64,000 nt of DNA from Heliocidaris tuberculata. Its lineage: Eukaryota > Echinodermata > Echinoidea > Camarodonta > Echinometridae. Where the stretch lies: the NCBI GenBank assembly GCA_025618425.1, contig CM046848.1, forward strand, positions 24,822,624-24,886,623. The letters are read 5' to 3'. A model generated the notes under the pieces. It ran no database searches. It saw nothing but the letters and a program-made list of their open reading frames with translations, and was not told where the DNA came from. The translations under genes and the position numbers were made by a program. Below are positions 40,101-49,935 of this stretch, one piece after another. Each line of letters begins with the position of its first letter. Within the stretch, counting starts at the first letter, position 1.

Positions 40101-43100
40101 CCATTCGTGATGCCCCCAGCGAAGACCTCTGCACCCGTGTAAGGGCACGGTTCGGTCCTGGTACTCATGAAGGCGTGTTTGGTTGCGTAAGTCTGTGCCA
40201 AGTGCTTGAAGACGGCATCATCAGGGCTTGCGGTATAGAAGCTTCTCCTGCTTCTGCTCGTATCGTAAGGGTAGTTGGCCACCATCTCACCCTCATGGAG
40301 ATTGGCTGATAACACGAAGGGGTAATCTTCCAACCATCTCAGGACGTTTGCCGTCTCGGGCTGGAGCTAAGAATACAACAGTATATTTATAATGAAATAA
40401 ATAAAGTCCGACCTGTCTATAAAGTTCATAAGAGGGAATTTCATAGGAAAGGTAACCACTGTAGACAGGTTGTATAAAATATCTTTTAATTTAGAGGTTG
40501 GCAATACATAAAAGGTGACCACCTACGACGGGTGGCCTTTCTGCAGAGGTAGTTACTAGGATTATGTCTGACTGTGTTTATATACCTATGGGTATCAAAA
40601 CCATTTCCTGCAATCACAGAGGGAAAGGTAGAGATATTTGCTGTAAGAGGCAAAACCTCTTTTATAGAGTACCTATATTGGTGGATTTAACTTGGCACCT
40701 GGCATTCCTTACGTACACAAAAGGATTTTTCTTGGCAGAGATTTTTTCGGCATTGTGTGCCCTCGTCTTTTAGTAGAGAGACTTTTTAATCCACCCCTGG
40801 TAGATATCCTTATTATAAGAGCGAGGATTAATTCATATTTTCATGGAATCTGTTGCAGGTTGAATGAACACAGCACTGTTACACGGCGTGGATAAAAGAG
40901 GCGCCATTGGCCTGTTTCGAAAGCTACAACGACACAACAATGAAATCGAGGAAAGCGGACAAAAGAGATGATGAGCTGTAAGTTTTCAGGTAAGCTGACC
41001 TGTTCGTATTACCATCTTGCCTGCTCTACTTTGTCTATCGTTGATATCGATACTATAAAGTTACATTCCAGTCACACCAAAGAGGTATTCTTATTGGGTT
41101 CACAGTTTTGAAAAGCCCAGCAAACATTTTCAGATATTTCCAAATAATATTTTCAAATTATATTACAATATTTTGCCTATTCTGTATAATAAAGTAAGCA
41201 AACTGAGTATTACGAACTAGAAGGAATACGCCTCTGTTTTACCACTTTTTTCCATCCTCCTTAGGGCATAATTACCACAAACAAACCACTAACATTTCAG
41301 GTCTGTAATAAAATATGACTTTATCGTCTCACAGCTCTATACCTCATGGCCAACAACTCACGCGGTAGGCATTTTTCCATTCGTCATTTACACCAAATAC
41401 GCATTCACCGATGAGTTGACCTTTGGTAATATTTGTATTGCCTTTGGCTGTGAAAATGAGATCTGGAGAATATTCCATTTCGTTAGTCGTGTCCTACACG
41501 TCTCTGTTGCCATGGAAACAGAATATATACATCTGACCTTTAATTACTGTTTTATATTCTGTTCGAGTAAGACAATAAATATATGAATGTGTATAATGAT
41601 CAATTCCTGCGAATATTGTGATGATGCAAAATAATACTAAATCATTATCATTCACGTACAGGTTTGTTGCTCTGATAACCCAATAGCTTCTTTCTTACTT
41701 TCTTTTTTTCCTTTTCAATTAAATCCCCATAATACATCGTATCTGAAATTTTGTTCTATGTGTAATATCTCTCACTCCTATTTTTCACCTTAAGTCTCCG
41801 TATTTTCATTTATTCGCAAAATTAAATGTGAAAAGTGAACTTCCATAAAAAGTAATTTTAATTTCTGTGATGAGAATACTAAGATTTTTGAAAAATAAGC
41901 AGAAAATACTCGCTGTATCAAAAAGAGCTTAGTCAGACATTCAATTCAGCCGATATGGATGATTCACAAGGCAACTTCTTGTAGTGTCCATCCAGTGACG
42001 TAGCGTGGGTGAGACCACTGAGTGGGCACTGGTATCATGGTGGGGGAGGGGGGGGGGGCACCGGTCTTACTGGGTGGGTGAAATTGAACTATAATTTTGT
42101 CTCACATTGAAGACATGGTATTTCTTGGGGGAAGGGGTAGTAGAAGCAAAATATTTGCTAGTGCTAACAATGCAACAGAATGCATATTTCCAAATTCTGT
42201 CTTCATTTCAGCCAAGCAATACAGGAAGAACTCCTGATGCTTTTCGTTTACCACTTTTCCCCACTTCTTATCCATTCCTTATAATTCTAATATTCAGTCC
42301 TCTCCCCATTCAGTTATATATGTCCAAACCTACGAGTCGAGTAAAAATTGACATCACACATTATGACATTAACCGTGAATCCATGAACCTTTAAATGGGT
42401 CTTGGCAAACCATCTGTATGGAACACCTTTCTGGGATATGACTCAGTGGTCAGTCTGATATGGACCATGCATGGTCAAATTTCTGTCTCATGTCTTGCTT
42501 TTGGCTTCTACACTCTTCTTCTAGTCACGTCTGACTTTTGTCACCGCTACGACATTTTTATATTTGGCTGGGAGGTTAAGCTCAAACTTTTCAAAAAAGA
42601 ATTATAAGGAAGATAAGAAGTCTCAAAAATAAAGATGGTCTAGAAATTTACCGATGAAGTTACTTCGTTAGTCCACTTCTCGATTCAGTGAAGGAAGATA
42701 CATTTTCTAAACATTGGTTCACATGCAAGTACCTGTTGTTCCTTACATCTTGAGTAGAGATCAATTCATGAAACTACAAACTCATTTCCCTGTTGAATAA
42801 TCGACGTGGGACTTCCTCGGACACCAACAGCCTTTATTCGACAACTCATTAAAAACAAAACTTATTACACAGAAGTATAGCCTCCACACCTCGCATAGTG
42901 TTTTTGAACTTTGTCGAATGATCGTGCCACTGATTTCTCCGTTGTCGATGCAACCAAACGTCAAACGCAGGGAGGAATTTTTTTTTCTCGTAATTTTAAG
43001 AAGAATTTCCTTTCAAAACAATTGGAAATTAATCGATTATTAAGTAATGACGTTGTGTGCTTGCTGATATAATATAAAATTGTTAACATCATACCTTTAA

Positions 43101-43917
43101 GAGATCCGACTTGAGCGGAATAAAGTGATGATTTTTGCCACCTAGTCGTTCACTCTCGTAGGCCATGTTGTTGAGGTTGGGGAAGTTCCTGTTGAGGTCC
43201 TCTCCATTCGCATTCGATCGTCCATAGTATGGCAGTGACAGACCCTGTGAGGAAGATCATTTCATTTCATTACATTTGGGAAATTGCTGGACTTCTTGAT
43301 TAGTTCTAAACATGACAAAAATGCCTCCCTACCAGCAAAAAAAAAAGAATGCTTCAGACAATGCTCAAGTTACTAAGAGTAGTGTGATATGCGGATAACT
43401 GGTGCACCGGCATATGCTCCTGGCTTTATTTCGTCAAATATATAGGATTAGGGTTAGGATTTAGGTGTAGTGTTTGGTCCAGGGTTGAAGTTAAGAATTT
43501 GGTGAGTGAAGGATATTGACTGCTGAATCTGAGCACGTGAGGTACAATGATACAAAGATACTATTGGAGGCATCAACGACACTGGACTTTCAACCAATCA
43601 GAATTGCGAATTGACAGATATGTGTTTTTCTTTTTAGTCCTAGAGTTGCGGTTATTTGTCCCTGTTCTATGAGGTCGGATAAATTTGATAAAACTGTTAC
43701 ATTACCTGAGATGAATTGAAGAGCTCGTAGGCTTCCTGAAAGCCATCTGGATTCATCGAAAATAAAATATGTAACCTAGTCTCATTGACCAGTCGCTGTA
43801 TTCGGATGTCCTTTTTGTAGTATTGCACGCAGAGAAACTCGGCAAAGTGGATGAGAAGCTCTCGACCTATCGGCTCGTTACCGTGCATGTTGGCAATGTA
43901 CTTCATCTCTGGTTCTC
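26336..43917 (-). CDS. Metallocarboxypeptidase, M14B N/E-type, 6 exons, 5' end missing
   Basis: Minus-strand exons 43917-43706, 43244-43095, 40366-40075, 32804-32665, 30279-30174 and 26649-26336 join in phase over 1214 nt. M14 peptidases remove C-terminal residues with one zinc; N/E members usually cut after Lys or Arg in secreted or secretory-granule proteins. Seen: zinc motif in [12 protein letters not shown], substrate-binding DLNRNFP, third zinc ligand in SANLHEG, tyrosine in GMQDYNY, catalytic glutamate in FEITVEIG, then the transthyretin-like domain ([11 protein letters not shown] to [15 protein letters not shown]) that defines subfamily B. The C-terminal tail is acidic then polar. The signal peptide and about 100 N-terminal residues (through the usual SIG-S-GR-L stretch) are not found, so the 5' exon(s) probably lie beyond 64000 or were missed. 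It reads closest, from memory, to CPN1/CPE/CPM; which one is not settled. Oddity: the residue after the third ligand is Glu, usually Gly. Confidence 0.9.
27411..27459 (+). repeat. C15-A34 compound homopolymer
   Basis: Fifteen C followed directly by about thirty-four A, in the last carboxypeptidase intron. A similar C13-A20 junction is at 39094-39126. Confidence 0.9.
28937..29100 (+). repeat. tRNA-derived SINE
   Basis: The head looks like a tRNA promoter half: A box GATGGCTCAGTGGTAGAGC, anticodon-like region GTCTCGTAACTGG and B box GGGTTCGCAA. The 3' acceptor stem is missing; instead a non-tRNA body continues (TTTGGTAAGGCATTAATCC). It is therefore a Pol III retroposon and not a tRNA gene. Tail and target duplication are not clear. 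Confidence 0.75.
30174..30279 (-). CDS. Carboxypeptidase exon (start of transthyretin-like domain)
   Basis: 106 nt, acceptor CATTCAG|, donor ACAG|GTATATC. Encodes [15 protein letters not shown] through INHDVTT, the beginning of the subfamily B beta domain. Confidence 0.9.
31890..32150 (+). repeat. Dispersed repeat family (about 250 bp)
   Basis: Shares long phrases (GAATATGAGGGTATTTGCAG, AAAGAATGAGAAAGCTCAC, TTCTCCAGAACTCAA) with 13440-13640, with 37255-37860 where the family is split by a MITE, and with 52270-52530 on the opposite strand. Confidence 0.65.
32351..32429. repeat. Small inverted-repeat element, copy 1
   Basis: TTAACCTGTTAAATAC at one end and GTAGGCAATGGATTAA at the other, with an internal CCGGTTCCCGTAG block. 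A closer inverted copy is at 60551-60630. Confidence 0.55.
32665..32804 (-). CDS. Carboxypeptidase exon with catalytic Tyr and Glu
   Basis: 140 nt, acceptor TTTAAAG|, donor AGG|GTAAGC. Encodes [20 protein letters not shown] and [19 protein letters not shown], the most conserved block of the family. Its first about 45 nt, plus the acceptor, are present in two further decayed copies just upstream. Confidence 0.92.
32829..32966 (-). pseudogene. Two decayed tandem copies of the exon's acceptor end
   Basis: Copy 2 (about 32829-32888) keeps the TTTAAAG| acceptor and GGACTATAAC but then reads into TAA. Copy 3 (about 32911-32965) keeps ATGCAGGACTACAACTACCT and ACCAACTGT but has lost two bases and reads into TGA. 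Spacings from the working copy are 70 and 82 bp. They lie on the 5' side of the real exon in transcription order. Confidence 0.85.
33425..33760 (+). repeat. Purine-rich (GA)n-like tract
   Basis: GGGAGAG, GAAAGAGAG and GGGGG blocks over more than 300 bp inside a carboxypeptidase intron. Frames on both strands (Arg/Glu-rich or Leu/Ser-rich) are composition artefacts. Confidence 0.9.
34062..34122 (+). repeat. (CT)n microsatellite
   Basis: About thirty CT units, preceded by a C13-class run. Confidence 0.95.
34495..34900 (+). repeat. Oligo-G-bearing dispersed repeat cluster
   Basis: GGGGGCACCAGGGGCGGATATAGG, several G8-G10 runs followed by GCACA, and a right end CCCCCTCCCCCCATCC. Phrases match the other oligo-G/C repeats of the window. 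No gene. Confidence 0.5.
35586..36250 (+). repeat. Degenerate minisatellite, about 75-105-bp period
   Basis: The phrase AGATCAACAACCTYTAACAT with TTATATGATGTTTAC-like continuation recurs at about 35586, 35664, 35752, 35836, 35909, 36013 and 36210. The gap before the last unit is filled by the MITE at 36063-36198. Confidence 0.65.
36063..36198. mobile_element. Palindromic MITE, 136 bp, CTG target duplication, inside the minisatellite
   Basis: Ends GGGGCGTTTCATGAAAGG and complement GGGGAGCGTTTCATGAAAGG, with CTG on both sides (36060-36062, 36199-36201). Interior GACAAATTTGCTCTCAGCCA matches the opposite arm of the 25580 copy. Confidence 0.85.
37414..37810. mobile_element. MITE, 397 bp, 31-bp terminal inverted repeats, TTA duplication
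   Basis: Ends AGGCCACCGCACACCTTACG with the complement of the right end the same for 20 bases; two mismatches over about 31 bp. TTA at 37411-37413 and 37811-37813. TWA duplications are typical of PIF/Harbinger. Related sequences without the insertion (32110-32135 and 13585-13615) show the uninterrupted target. Confidence 0.88.
40006..40062 (+). repeat. (CATCAC)n-like simple repeat next to an exon donor
   Basis: CATCAT and CATCAC units on the plus strand, 9-65 nt into the intron beyond the donor of the next exon (minus strand reads GATGGTGATG). Confidence 0.85.
40075..40366 (-). CDS. Carboxypeptidase exon with third zinc ligand
   Basis: 292 nt, acceptor TTCTTAG|, donor GGGAG|GTAAG. Encodes [35 protein letters not shown] (zinc His), [15 protein letters not shown] and [12 protein letters not shown]. 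The His is followed by Glu where relatives usually have Gly. Confidence 0.92.
41990..42075 (+). repeat. Oligo-G-bearing dispersed repeat
   Basis: CCAGTGACGTAGCGTGGGTG, AGTGGGCACTGG, a G9-class run, GGCACCGGTCTTAC. Closely similar to the left end of 45868-46130. Confidence 0.5.
43095..43244 (-). CDS. Carboxypeptidase exon with DLNRNFP
   Basis: 150 nt, exactly 50 codons, acceptor CTCACAG|, donor AAAG|GTATG. Encodes [20 protein letters not shown] followed by [16 protein letters not shown]. Asn-Arg of this motif binds the substrate carboxylate in the family. Confidence 0.92.
43392..43510 (-). repeat. Dispersed repeat with telomere-like core, copy 4 (inverted, shortened)
   Basis: CTGGCTTTATTTCGTCAAA, TTAGGGTTAGGATTTAGG and TGTTTGGTCCAGGGTTGAAG are the complements of blocks in copies 1 to 3. 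Confidence 0.7.
43706..43917 (-). CDS. Carboxypeptidase exon with HxxE zinc motif (first exon found)
   Basis: 212 nt, acceptor CTGTAG|, donor CTCAG|GTAATG. Encodes [20 protein letters not shown] (zinc His and Glu) to [20 protein letters not shown]. The first two bases complete a codon started in an exon I did not find. Confidence 0.92.
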
Positions 43918-44241
43918 CTACAGATATGAAAAGAAGAAGAAAATATTGTTCACTTTATATCATCGAGTCTAAATTATCAAAGACTAGCACATGACGTAAT
44001 CTAGTGAATAAGTCGTCGGACAGTGGATCTTAAGGTATGGAATTCGAGTCGTTGGCACGCTAACGTTCTTTGACAAGATACTAATCTACAATTGCCACAC
44101 GCTACCCAGGAGAAATAAAGGGGTACCGGTAGGGAGAAATTCCATGAATGCTTCAGTTCGTTCATCAGGTACCGTAATCCAAATCTCTTTGATATGCGCT
44201 ACAGGAGAACTTTTTGATTTTTCTTAATTAGGAATACTTAA

Positions 44242-44600
44242 AGTGTACCAACCACCTGAAAAAAAGAATTTGTATACCGCTAAAATTAACCTCAAAGAAC
44301 TTTATCTGAAGTTCTATAGGTCAACAGTTTAGGAGTATGAAGGAATTAAAGGATAACATGAAGGTGCTCGCGCGGAACCGAACCTCCGAGTTGGGTTCCG
44401 CGCGAGCCCTTATCTTGGCGAGCGCGTACGGGTGCGTTGAGTAGTCTACTCACGAGACGTTTTTATGCTTATAGAGAGTATAATTAAACTTGTAATATCT
44501 CTTTATAGAAGTGATATTCGAAGCCCATATTTGGAATATAGTAGAATGACATAGAATCTCTAACATACAAAGTAAACATTTTTTTGGTGATTGGTACCCT
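44242..44600 (+). mobile_element. TTAA-flanked non-autonomous element, copy B (intact, 359 bp)
   Basis: AGTGTACCAACCACCTGAAA at the left, complement AGGGTACCAATCACCAAAA at the right, TTAA on both sides (44238-44241, 44601-44604). Contains a GC-rich inverted repeat GCGCGGAACCGAAC / GGGTTCCGCGCG. No coding capacity. Confidence 0.85.
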
Positions 44601-45867
44601 TTAATAATTAAGTTTTGTTTCGTTTCGTTTTTCGTTTTGTTTTTCATATAGCACAGCAAACTGACCGAAGCGCTTACCATAGCGCTTACCGTGTATTATT
44701 ACTTCGGTCACTCGACTTATTTACGATACTTCTTTATCTTTATATTTTTTTATTTACATTCTTGGAACAAATTTATCCCAAGAGTATTTTCTTACAAGAG
44801 AATGCAAATGCTAACTGACAAATGATTGACAAAGTTGTGAAATGTAGTACCTGACCTTTACCGACTAATCGTTATCTGATGGATGCTATGAATTGAAAGT
44901 GGAATAGCAGAATCATTTTAACAATTAAGTATGGTGGATGACTAAGCTTGTGTCAGATTGACCTACCTATAGTTTATGAAAACCAGGTAATGTACACCTG
45001 TTCCTTTGAACCACTTGTTAACAGTCCAATTATTACATAACCTACACCCCTCGCCCCCTCCCAATGTCTATTTCCCATTATTTAATTTTCTTTATTTGGT
45101 GATTATTGTTTGGTAAAAAGATTTTGCCTTACTTTGTGCTATCACGTAGTAAGCAATGTACATTCTTATTTTGTTTTTGTTTTTGTTTTTTTGTTGTTGT
45201 TTTTGTTTAAGTTTACTACATGTACATCCGTATTTGAGAACCTCTTAGTTTAGTTTGGCTTTGAAATTATGAATTTGAATGTTAGCATTCAAGGACTCGA
45301 TCGACATAGTGAATTATATTGCTTTGACTTTCAATGCACTTGTGAGATGACATGTTTCAGTGTACGACCTATTTCACAAATCTGCTTATTTCGCTCTCTG
45401 GAGAATGAAAATCTACGGACAAATTAGATATCATCACAATGATTTAGCTTTATTCAGTAACCTATTTTTTTTGTAAAGAGACTTGGCATGAAGATCAGGT
45501 TTACCGTTGTACATTCACGTAGATTAAAATTGTAGTAATTATCTACATTTTTAAAAAGAAAAGTTTCGCCCGATTACATTAGTGACCACATATCAGTTCG
45601 GATGAAGTTTGCTTCATACTTCTAAAGGGGTTCAAAAGTACATTCACCTTTAACCATTAACCTTTCACCTTTCACCTTTAACCACCGACACGGTGTCGGT
45701 ATTATATCTATGCTTTGACCATGTCAATGCAACCACAACCCATAAGCGTGTAGTAATGAATGTCTTCAGTAAGAGAAGTCTAAAGGTTAAGACAAGGATC
45801 TCACTTCCATGTTTCCAAACGAAGAGGTTACCGACGGGTTACCAACTTCCCCCATGACCTTCGGATA

Positions 45868-46130
45868 CCCAATAGTGATAGTGGGGTAGCGTGGGTGCAG
45901 CCATTGAGGGGGCACTGACCGGGGGCGGGGGCACTTGTCTTACAGGTTGGAAGAAATACGAATTACAGTAACAAGGCGATCGATTGGGGGAGGGTGTGAG
46001 AGGGGTTCCTATCTTTTTCTTTTCCCCTTTCCTAATATTATTTCTTTTTTCTTTTTTTTTCTCTCTCTCTCTCTCTTTTACCTTTAGATTAAAGGGGCAC
46101 ATAACCCCTGCCCCGTAGCTACGCCGCTGT
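45868..46130. repeat. Oligo-G/C dispersed repeat with partly inverted ends
   Basis: Left GTGGGGTAGCGTGGGTGCAG; right CCCCGTAGCTACGCCGCTG, whose complement shares the CGTAGCTACGGGG-type words. Contains a CT run at 46048-46077. Confidence 0.5.
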
Positions 46131-47194
46131 AGAGAGATACCTGTAGCAGGTAGAGCATTGATGACAATGCATTATTGACGGCTTCTCAAATACATCAGGG
46201 CAACATCCTTGTAATATGATACATTTCCAACAACTTCCTGCTGAGTTTTTGCACAACCTTCTTTCAAGCAACGAGTCTCATTGATGCAACCCTGAGGAAA
46301 TGAGGGCTTAAAAAACCAGGGCATGGAGTTCATACACCCCCCCCCCCCCCATTTCCCTTGATGCCCCCACTTGCGTCAAGCATGGACAAACAGTAACGTA
46401 TGTGGGTTTCATTAACAGATGGAGTAAGTTCCTTTGGGAAATAATGCACAGCAAGGTGTTAGCCACGTGTAAAACATGAGTCGCTGTGTGTTTACTGCTT
46501 CACATGTGACTAATTTGAGTATTATTCCCATTGGCGTATCCATGGAGCATCAAGCATAGGGCGGGGTAAGGGCAGTGACAGTGCACACCTCCTCTCCCCC
46601 CCCCCCCCCCCCCCGTTACTCCGCCCCTCCGTTAATACGTCTTGGAAATGTTAATTATGGAAAATTTAGTAATATAACATATACTTATCCTTTACTTTAT
46701 AGGCAATAGCAGTGAGTCTTTGGGGGTACGCCCCCACTGTTTAACAATATCTGGATATACCATTGGATAATCAACACTCACTATGTCATGAGAAATGCAG
46801 ACAATAATCTTACGATCTGAAAGCCTTCTAACTTTGTTGAATTGTGCATCGGTATTTTTTACGTTAGAACTTAGAAGACGATATAAAAAATATATAGATA
46901 CTAATGTTTTGACAGTACAGGAACGTTTTAAGGTAGAAATAAAAATTGAGAAATATTATTTGGAGTGTAAAAATACTTACTGTCCTTTATCAACATGCCT
47001 TGTCTATATACAAATATTATTCACATGGAGAAATAAAATCTTTTGAAACATGAACGCAGCAACTTTCCAGAAATATGTTTTATGTGGGCTAGTGCTTTGA
47101 CCGCGTCATTTTATTTTTAAAAAGTAAATTGGCACTGATTCTGAGCTTTAAATATCTAAAAATTGAATTGTATGTGGTTAGTATTAATAATAAT

Positions 47195-47275
47195 AATGAT
47201 ATTCCGCTTTTATATAGCGCCTAATACATCGGCGATGTCTCTAAGCGCTTTACAGATATGGTATTGATGGTATTA
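47195..47275 (+). repeat. TAGCGC-type short repeat
   Basis: TTATATAGCGCCTAATACAT followed by CTCTAAGCGCTTTACAGATA, preceded by an (AAT)n stretch. I recognise this as a common animal dispersed repeat form but cannot name the family. Confidence 0.5.
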
Positions 47276-47705
47276 GAAGTGATAAATTGGTGCAAGGTAA
47301 TTGCCAGCGATGTATATGTGATTCATGGATGGTAAGGAGTTTGGCGACCAATCATGACAGGATTCGATCAGGAAAGGGTCGAATGATTATGATTCATGTG
47401 ACAGGTAAGGCCCAGATACTGTCATACCTGTTAATACGAAACGAACCTGCATCCATAAATAGTAATTGGAAACATACTGTTGCCTTCGCTGTCCCGTTAC
47501 ATGAGTTTGTGAAATGTTGGACCCGTGCTGTAAAAAAATGATTGTATTGATATACGAGACTTGCTATACACCTATTTAAATAAATCAGGGGCGAAATGAA
47601 TCTGTACCGTCTGCTGATATTCCTTTGATTAATTTTCTCTCTTTTAAATCCCTTGATGTTGTGGTTGATGTTTAATTTCAGCAAAGGCACTTTAAATTAA
47701 ACGTT

Positions 47706-47790
47706 GCAGCGGTTTAGAACCCAGGACCTCCCAGTTTTAGTGCCACCGCTCTATCCAATGGGCCATCTAGAGACATCATTTCATCTCGTC
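47706..47790 (-). repeat. tRNA-derived SINE head
   Basis: On the minus strand: GATGGCCCATTGGATAGAGC (A box) and GGTCCTGGGTTCTAAACC (B box), with spacing as in a tRNA. The acceptor stem does not pair, so it is a SINE-type fragment rather than a gene. Confidence 0.6.
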
Positions 47791-47927
47791 CAAATAAAAT
47801 CCCCCTTATGAATTTTACAATGACCCTTTCCATTACACCAATCGTTTGTAGACATGTTTTGCAAGTTAGTTTATGATGATAATATTCGATTCTATAGGAA
47901 AACCACCCGCTTGCATAATCACTCCAG

Positions 47928-48072
47928 GGCCCTCTTGCATAAAAAGTTGCGATTAAACGCAACTCAAAAAATTAAACGCAAGTCCCAAATACGCGATCCT
48001 GATTGGTTGAAAATCGAGTTGCGTTTAATTTTTTGAGTTGCGTTTAATCGCAACTTTTTATGCAAGAGGGCC
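47928..48072. mobile_element. Palindromic MITE, 145 bp, CAG target duplication
   Basis: GGCCCTCTTGCATAAAAAGT and its exact complement at the other end, then GCGATTAAACGCAACTCAA, also paired. CAG flanks both sides (47925-47927, 48073-48075). The centre holds GATCCTGATTGGTTGA, like the ATTGGCTGA centre of the other family. Confidence 0.88.
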
Positions 48073-48088
48073 CAGAACACTACCTTAA

Positions 48089-48415
48089 AGTGTACAAATC
48101 ACTTGAAAAAATAATTTGTGTACAGCTAGAAATTACAAAATCAAGCTCAAAGAACTTTATTTGGCATTCTCTAGGTCAACAATTAAGGAGTATGAAGGAA
48201 ATAAAGGATAACAAAAACGTGTGCGCTCGGAACCGAACTCAGAGTTGGGTTCCGTGCGAGCGGGTGCGTCGAGTAGCTTTTACGCTTAAAGAGAGTGTAA
48301 TTAAACTTGCAATATCTCTTTATAGAAGTACTATTTAAAGCCCATTATTTGAATAAAGTATAACGACATGGAACCTCTAACATACGAGCAAAACATTTTT
48401 GGTGATTGGTACCCT
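48089..48415 (+). mobile_element. TTAA-flanked non-autonomous element, copy C (327 bp)
   Basis: AGTGTACAAATCACTTGAAA at the left, GGTGATTGGTACCCT at the right, TTAA (48085-48088) and a mutated TCAA (48416-48419). It starts 17 bp after the MITE at 47928-48072. Confidence 0.8.
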
Positions 48416-49849
48416 TCAAGAAAGCTACCCCTCGGACAACTACCTCTCACTAGCCTACCCCTTGGACAACCCCACCTTTACCTGTAGGTAGTTGTCTGAG
48501 GGTAATTTTGGTAAAAAAATAAGAGGGCAGTTGTATAGAAGTAGTTGTGAAAGGGGTTGATGTCTTCAGGGGGAAGTTTTGTTGGGGGTGGTAGTTGTCT
48601 TAGAGGTAAGTTGTCCGGTGTTGATGTTCCAGAGGTAGTCATCTTAATTTAATTTAATTTTATTTTGTTCCATTCATAAACTTGACCTCATTTAATAAGA
48701 TTACAATCCTTCGCGACTTTCTCTTGAAACGGACGTTAAATCATTCGCTACCACCAGACCACATAGCCGTGACTCTACCACTCCAGCCCGATATAGACGG
48801 CGATAGGTCTGGATGATCTACGAAGAATTGTACGTGCTTGGATAACACGCATGTGGTAAACCTGATTATCACGGCTCATGACTCCTTGATGTCTGGTTAA
48901 CCAGTTCTTAATACACAAGATTAATGACGTCAGAGATGACGTTTAAACATCTTGACAGCTTCTAAAACTCATTTGTCAAGATCATTTTCTTCCAGCAGTG
49001 GATTCATTGTCTGCAGAGAATGTGGGGTCAAAAGAAGTTCATCGAAGTTAATAAACAAGACTCTGATCAAGATCTTGAAAATGCTCTTTTTTTTTCATCT
49101 CTGACTTATTTTCACAAAATGATGTAACTGAATTATCTGAACATCTGTACTGGTTATACCTGAACATCTGAATTTCGTACTTGATATCTGAACATTATAA
49201 ATGACAAATTTCATTTATGTTAATAATAAAAGTACTGACAAAAAAGGAGAATATCTATTTCATTGTAACCAAAGTCGCCACATGACATTATTTAAAAAAA
49301 AACACTTATCCATGGATTACTTTTTGTTAATTCGTGTCATTTTCCTCTGTGTATTCCTATGTATACAGTTGCATCATACTGTTCCATCCATAAACTTCCA
49401 TACATATTTAATAGTGATTAATCATAAAATTGGTACAAATATATATTTCTTCAAAGGGTCATAACTAGCGAAAGAAAAATATCGATCAATATCCAAGGCG
49501 CAGCATTTTAAACAACACATGCCGAGTCATTATTTTTAATGATGTTTTGTTGAGGAACAAAATAAGATAAAAGATTTCAAAATAATACACTACCTCATTA
49601 TATATGTAGTTGCATTGAGCCTATGGTAATCAAATTGCAACTCTGAATAAAAGAATCGCCTGGCGATGCCACCGTCTGGATAAGCCCAGACAAAATTTGT
49701 AAAAGATGTCGTAATTATCATTATATTATAATATATATTATTCGTTCTGTAAAAGGTCAATTACAGTCAGTCTTTCTAGGATGCATTGGTCATGTTGGTA
49801 GTACCAGGTGCTATGGAAATTATTCGTCACCCTTTTCATCTCTCTCCCT

Positions 49850-49935
49850 CCCTCCCCCCCCCCCCCCCCCCTCTCTCTCTCTCCCTTTCTCTCTCTCTCT
49901 CTTTCTCTCTCGTTCTATCTCTCTCTCTCTCCCTC
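49850..49935 (+). repeat. C17 run followed by (CT)n
   Basis: An oligo-C tract runs into CT-rich sequence with CTTT and CGTT interruptions. Confidence 0.92.

Noticed and set aside
47714..47780. tRNA gene on the minus strand
   Set aside because: Same reason: the acceptor stem is not closed.
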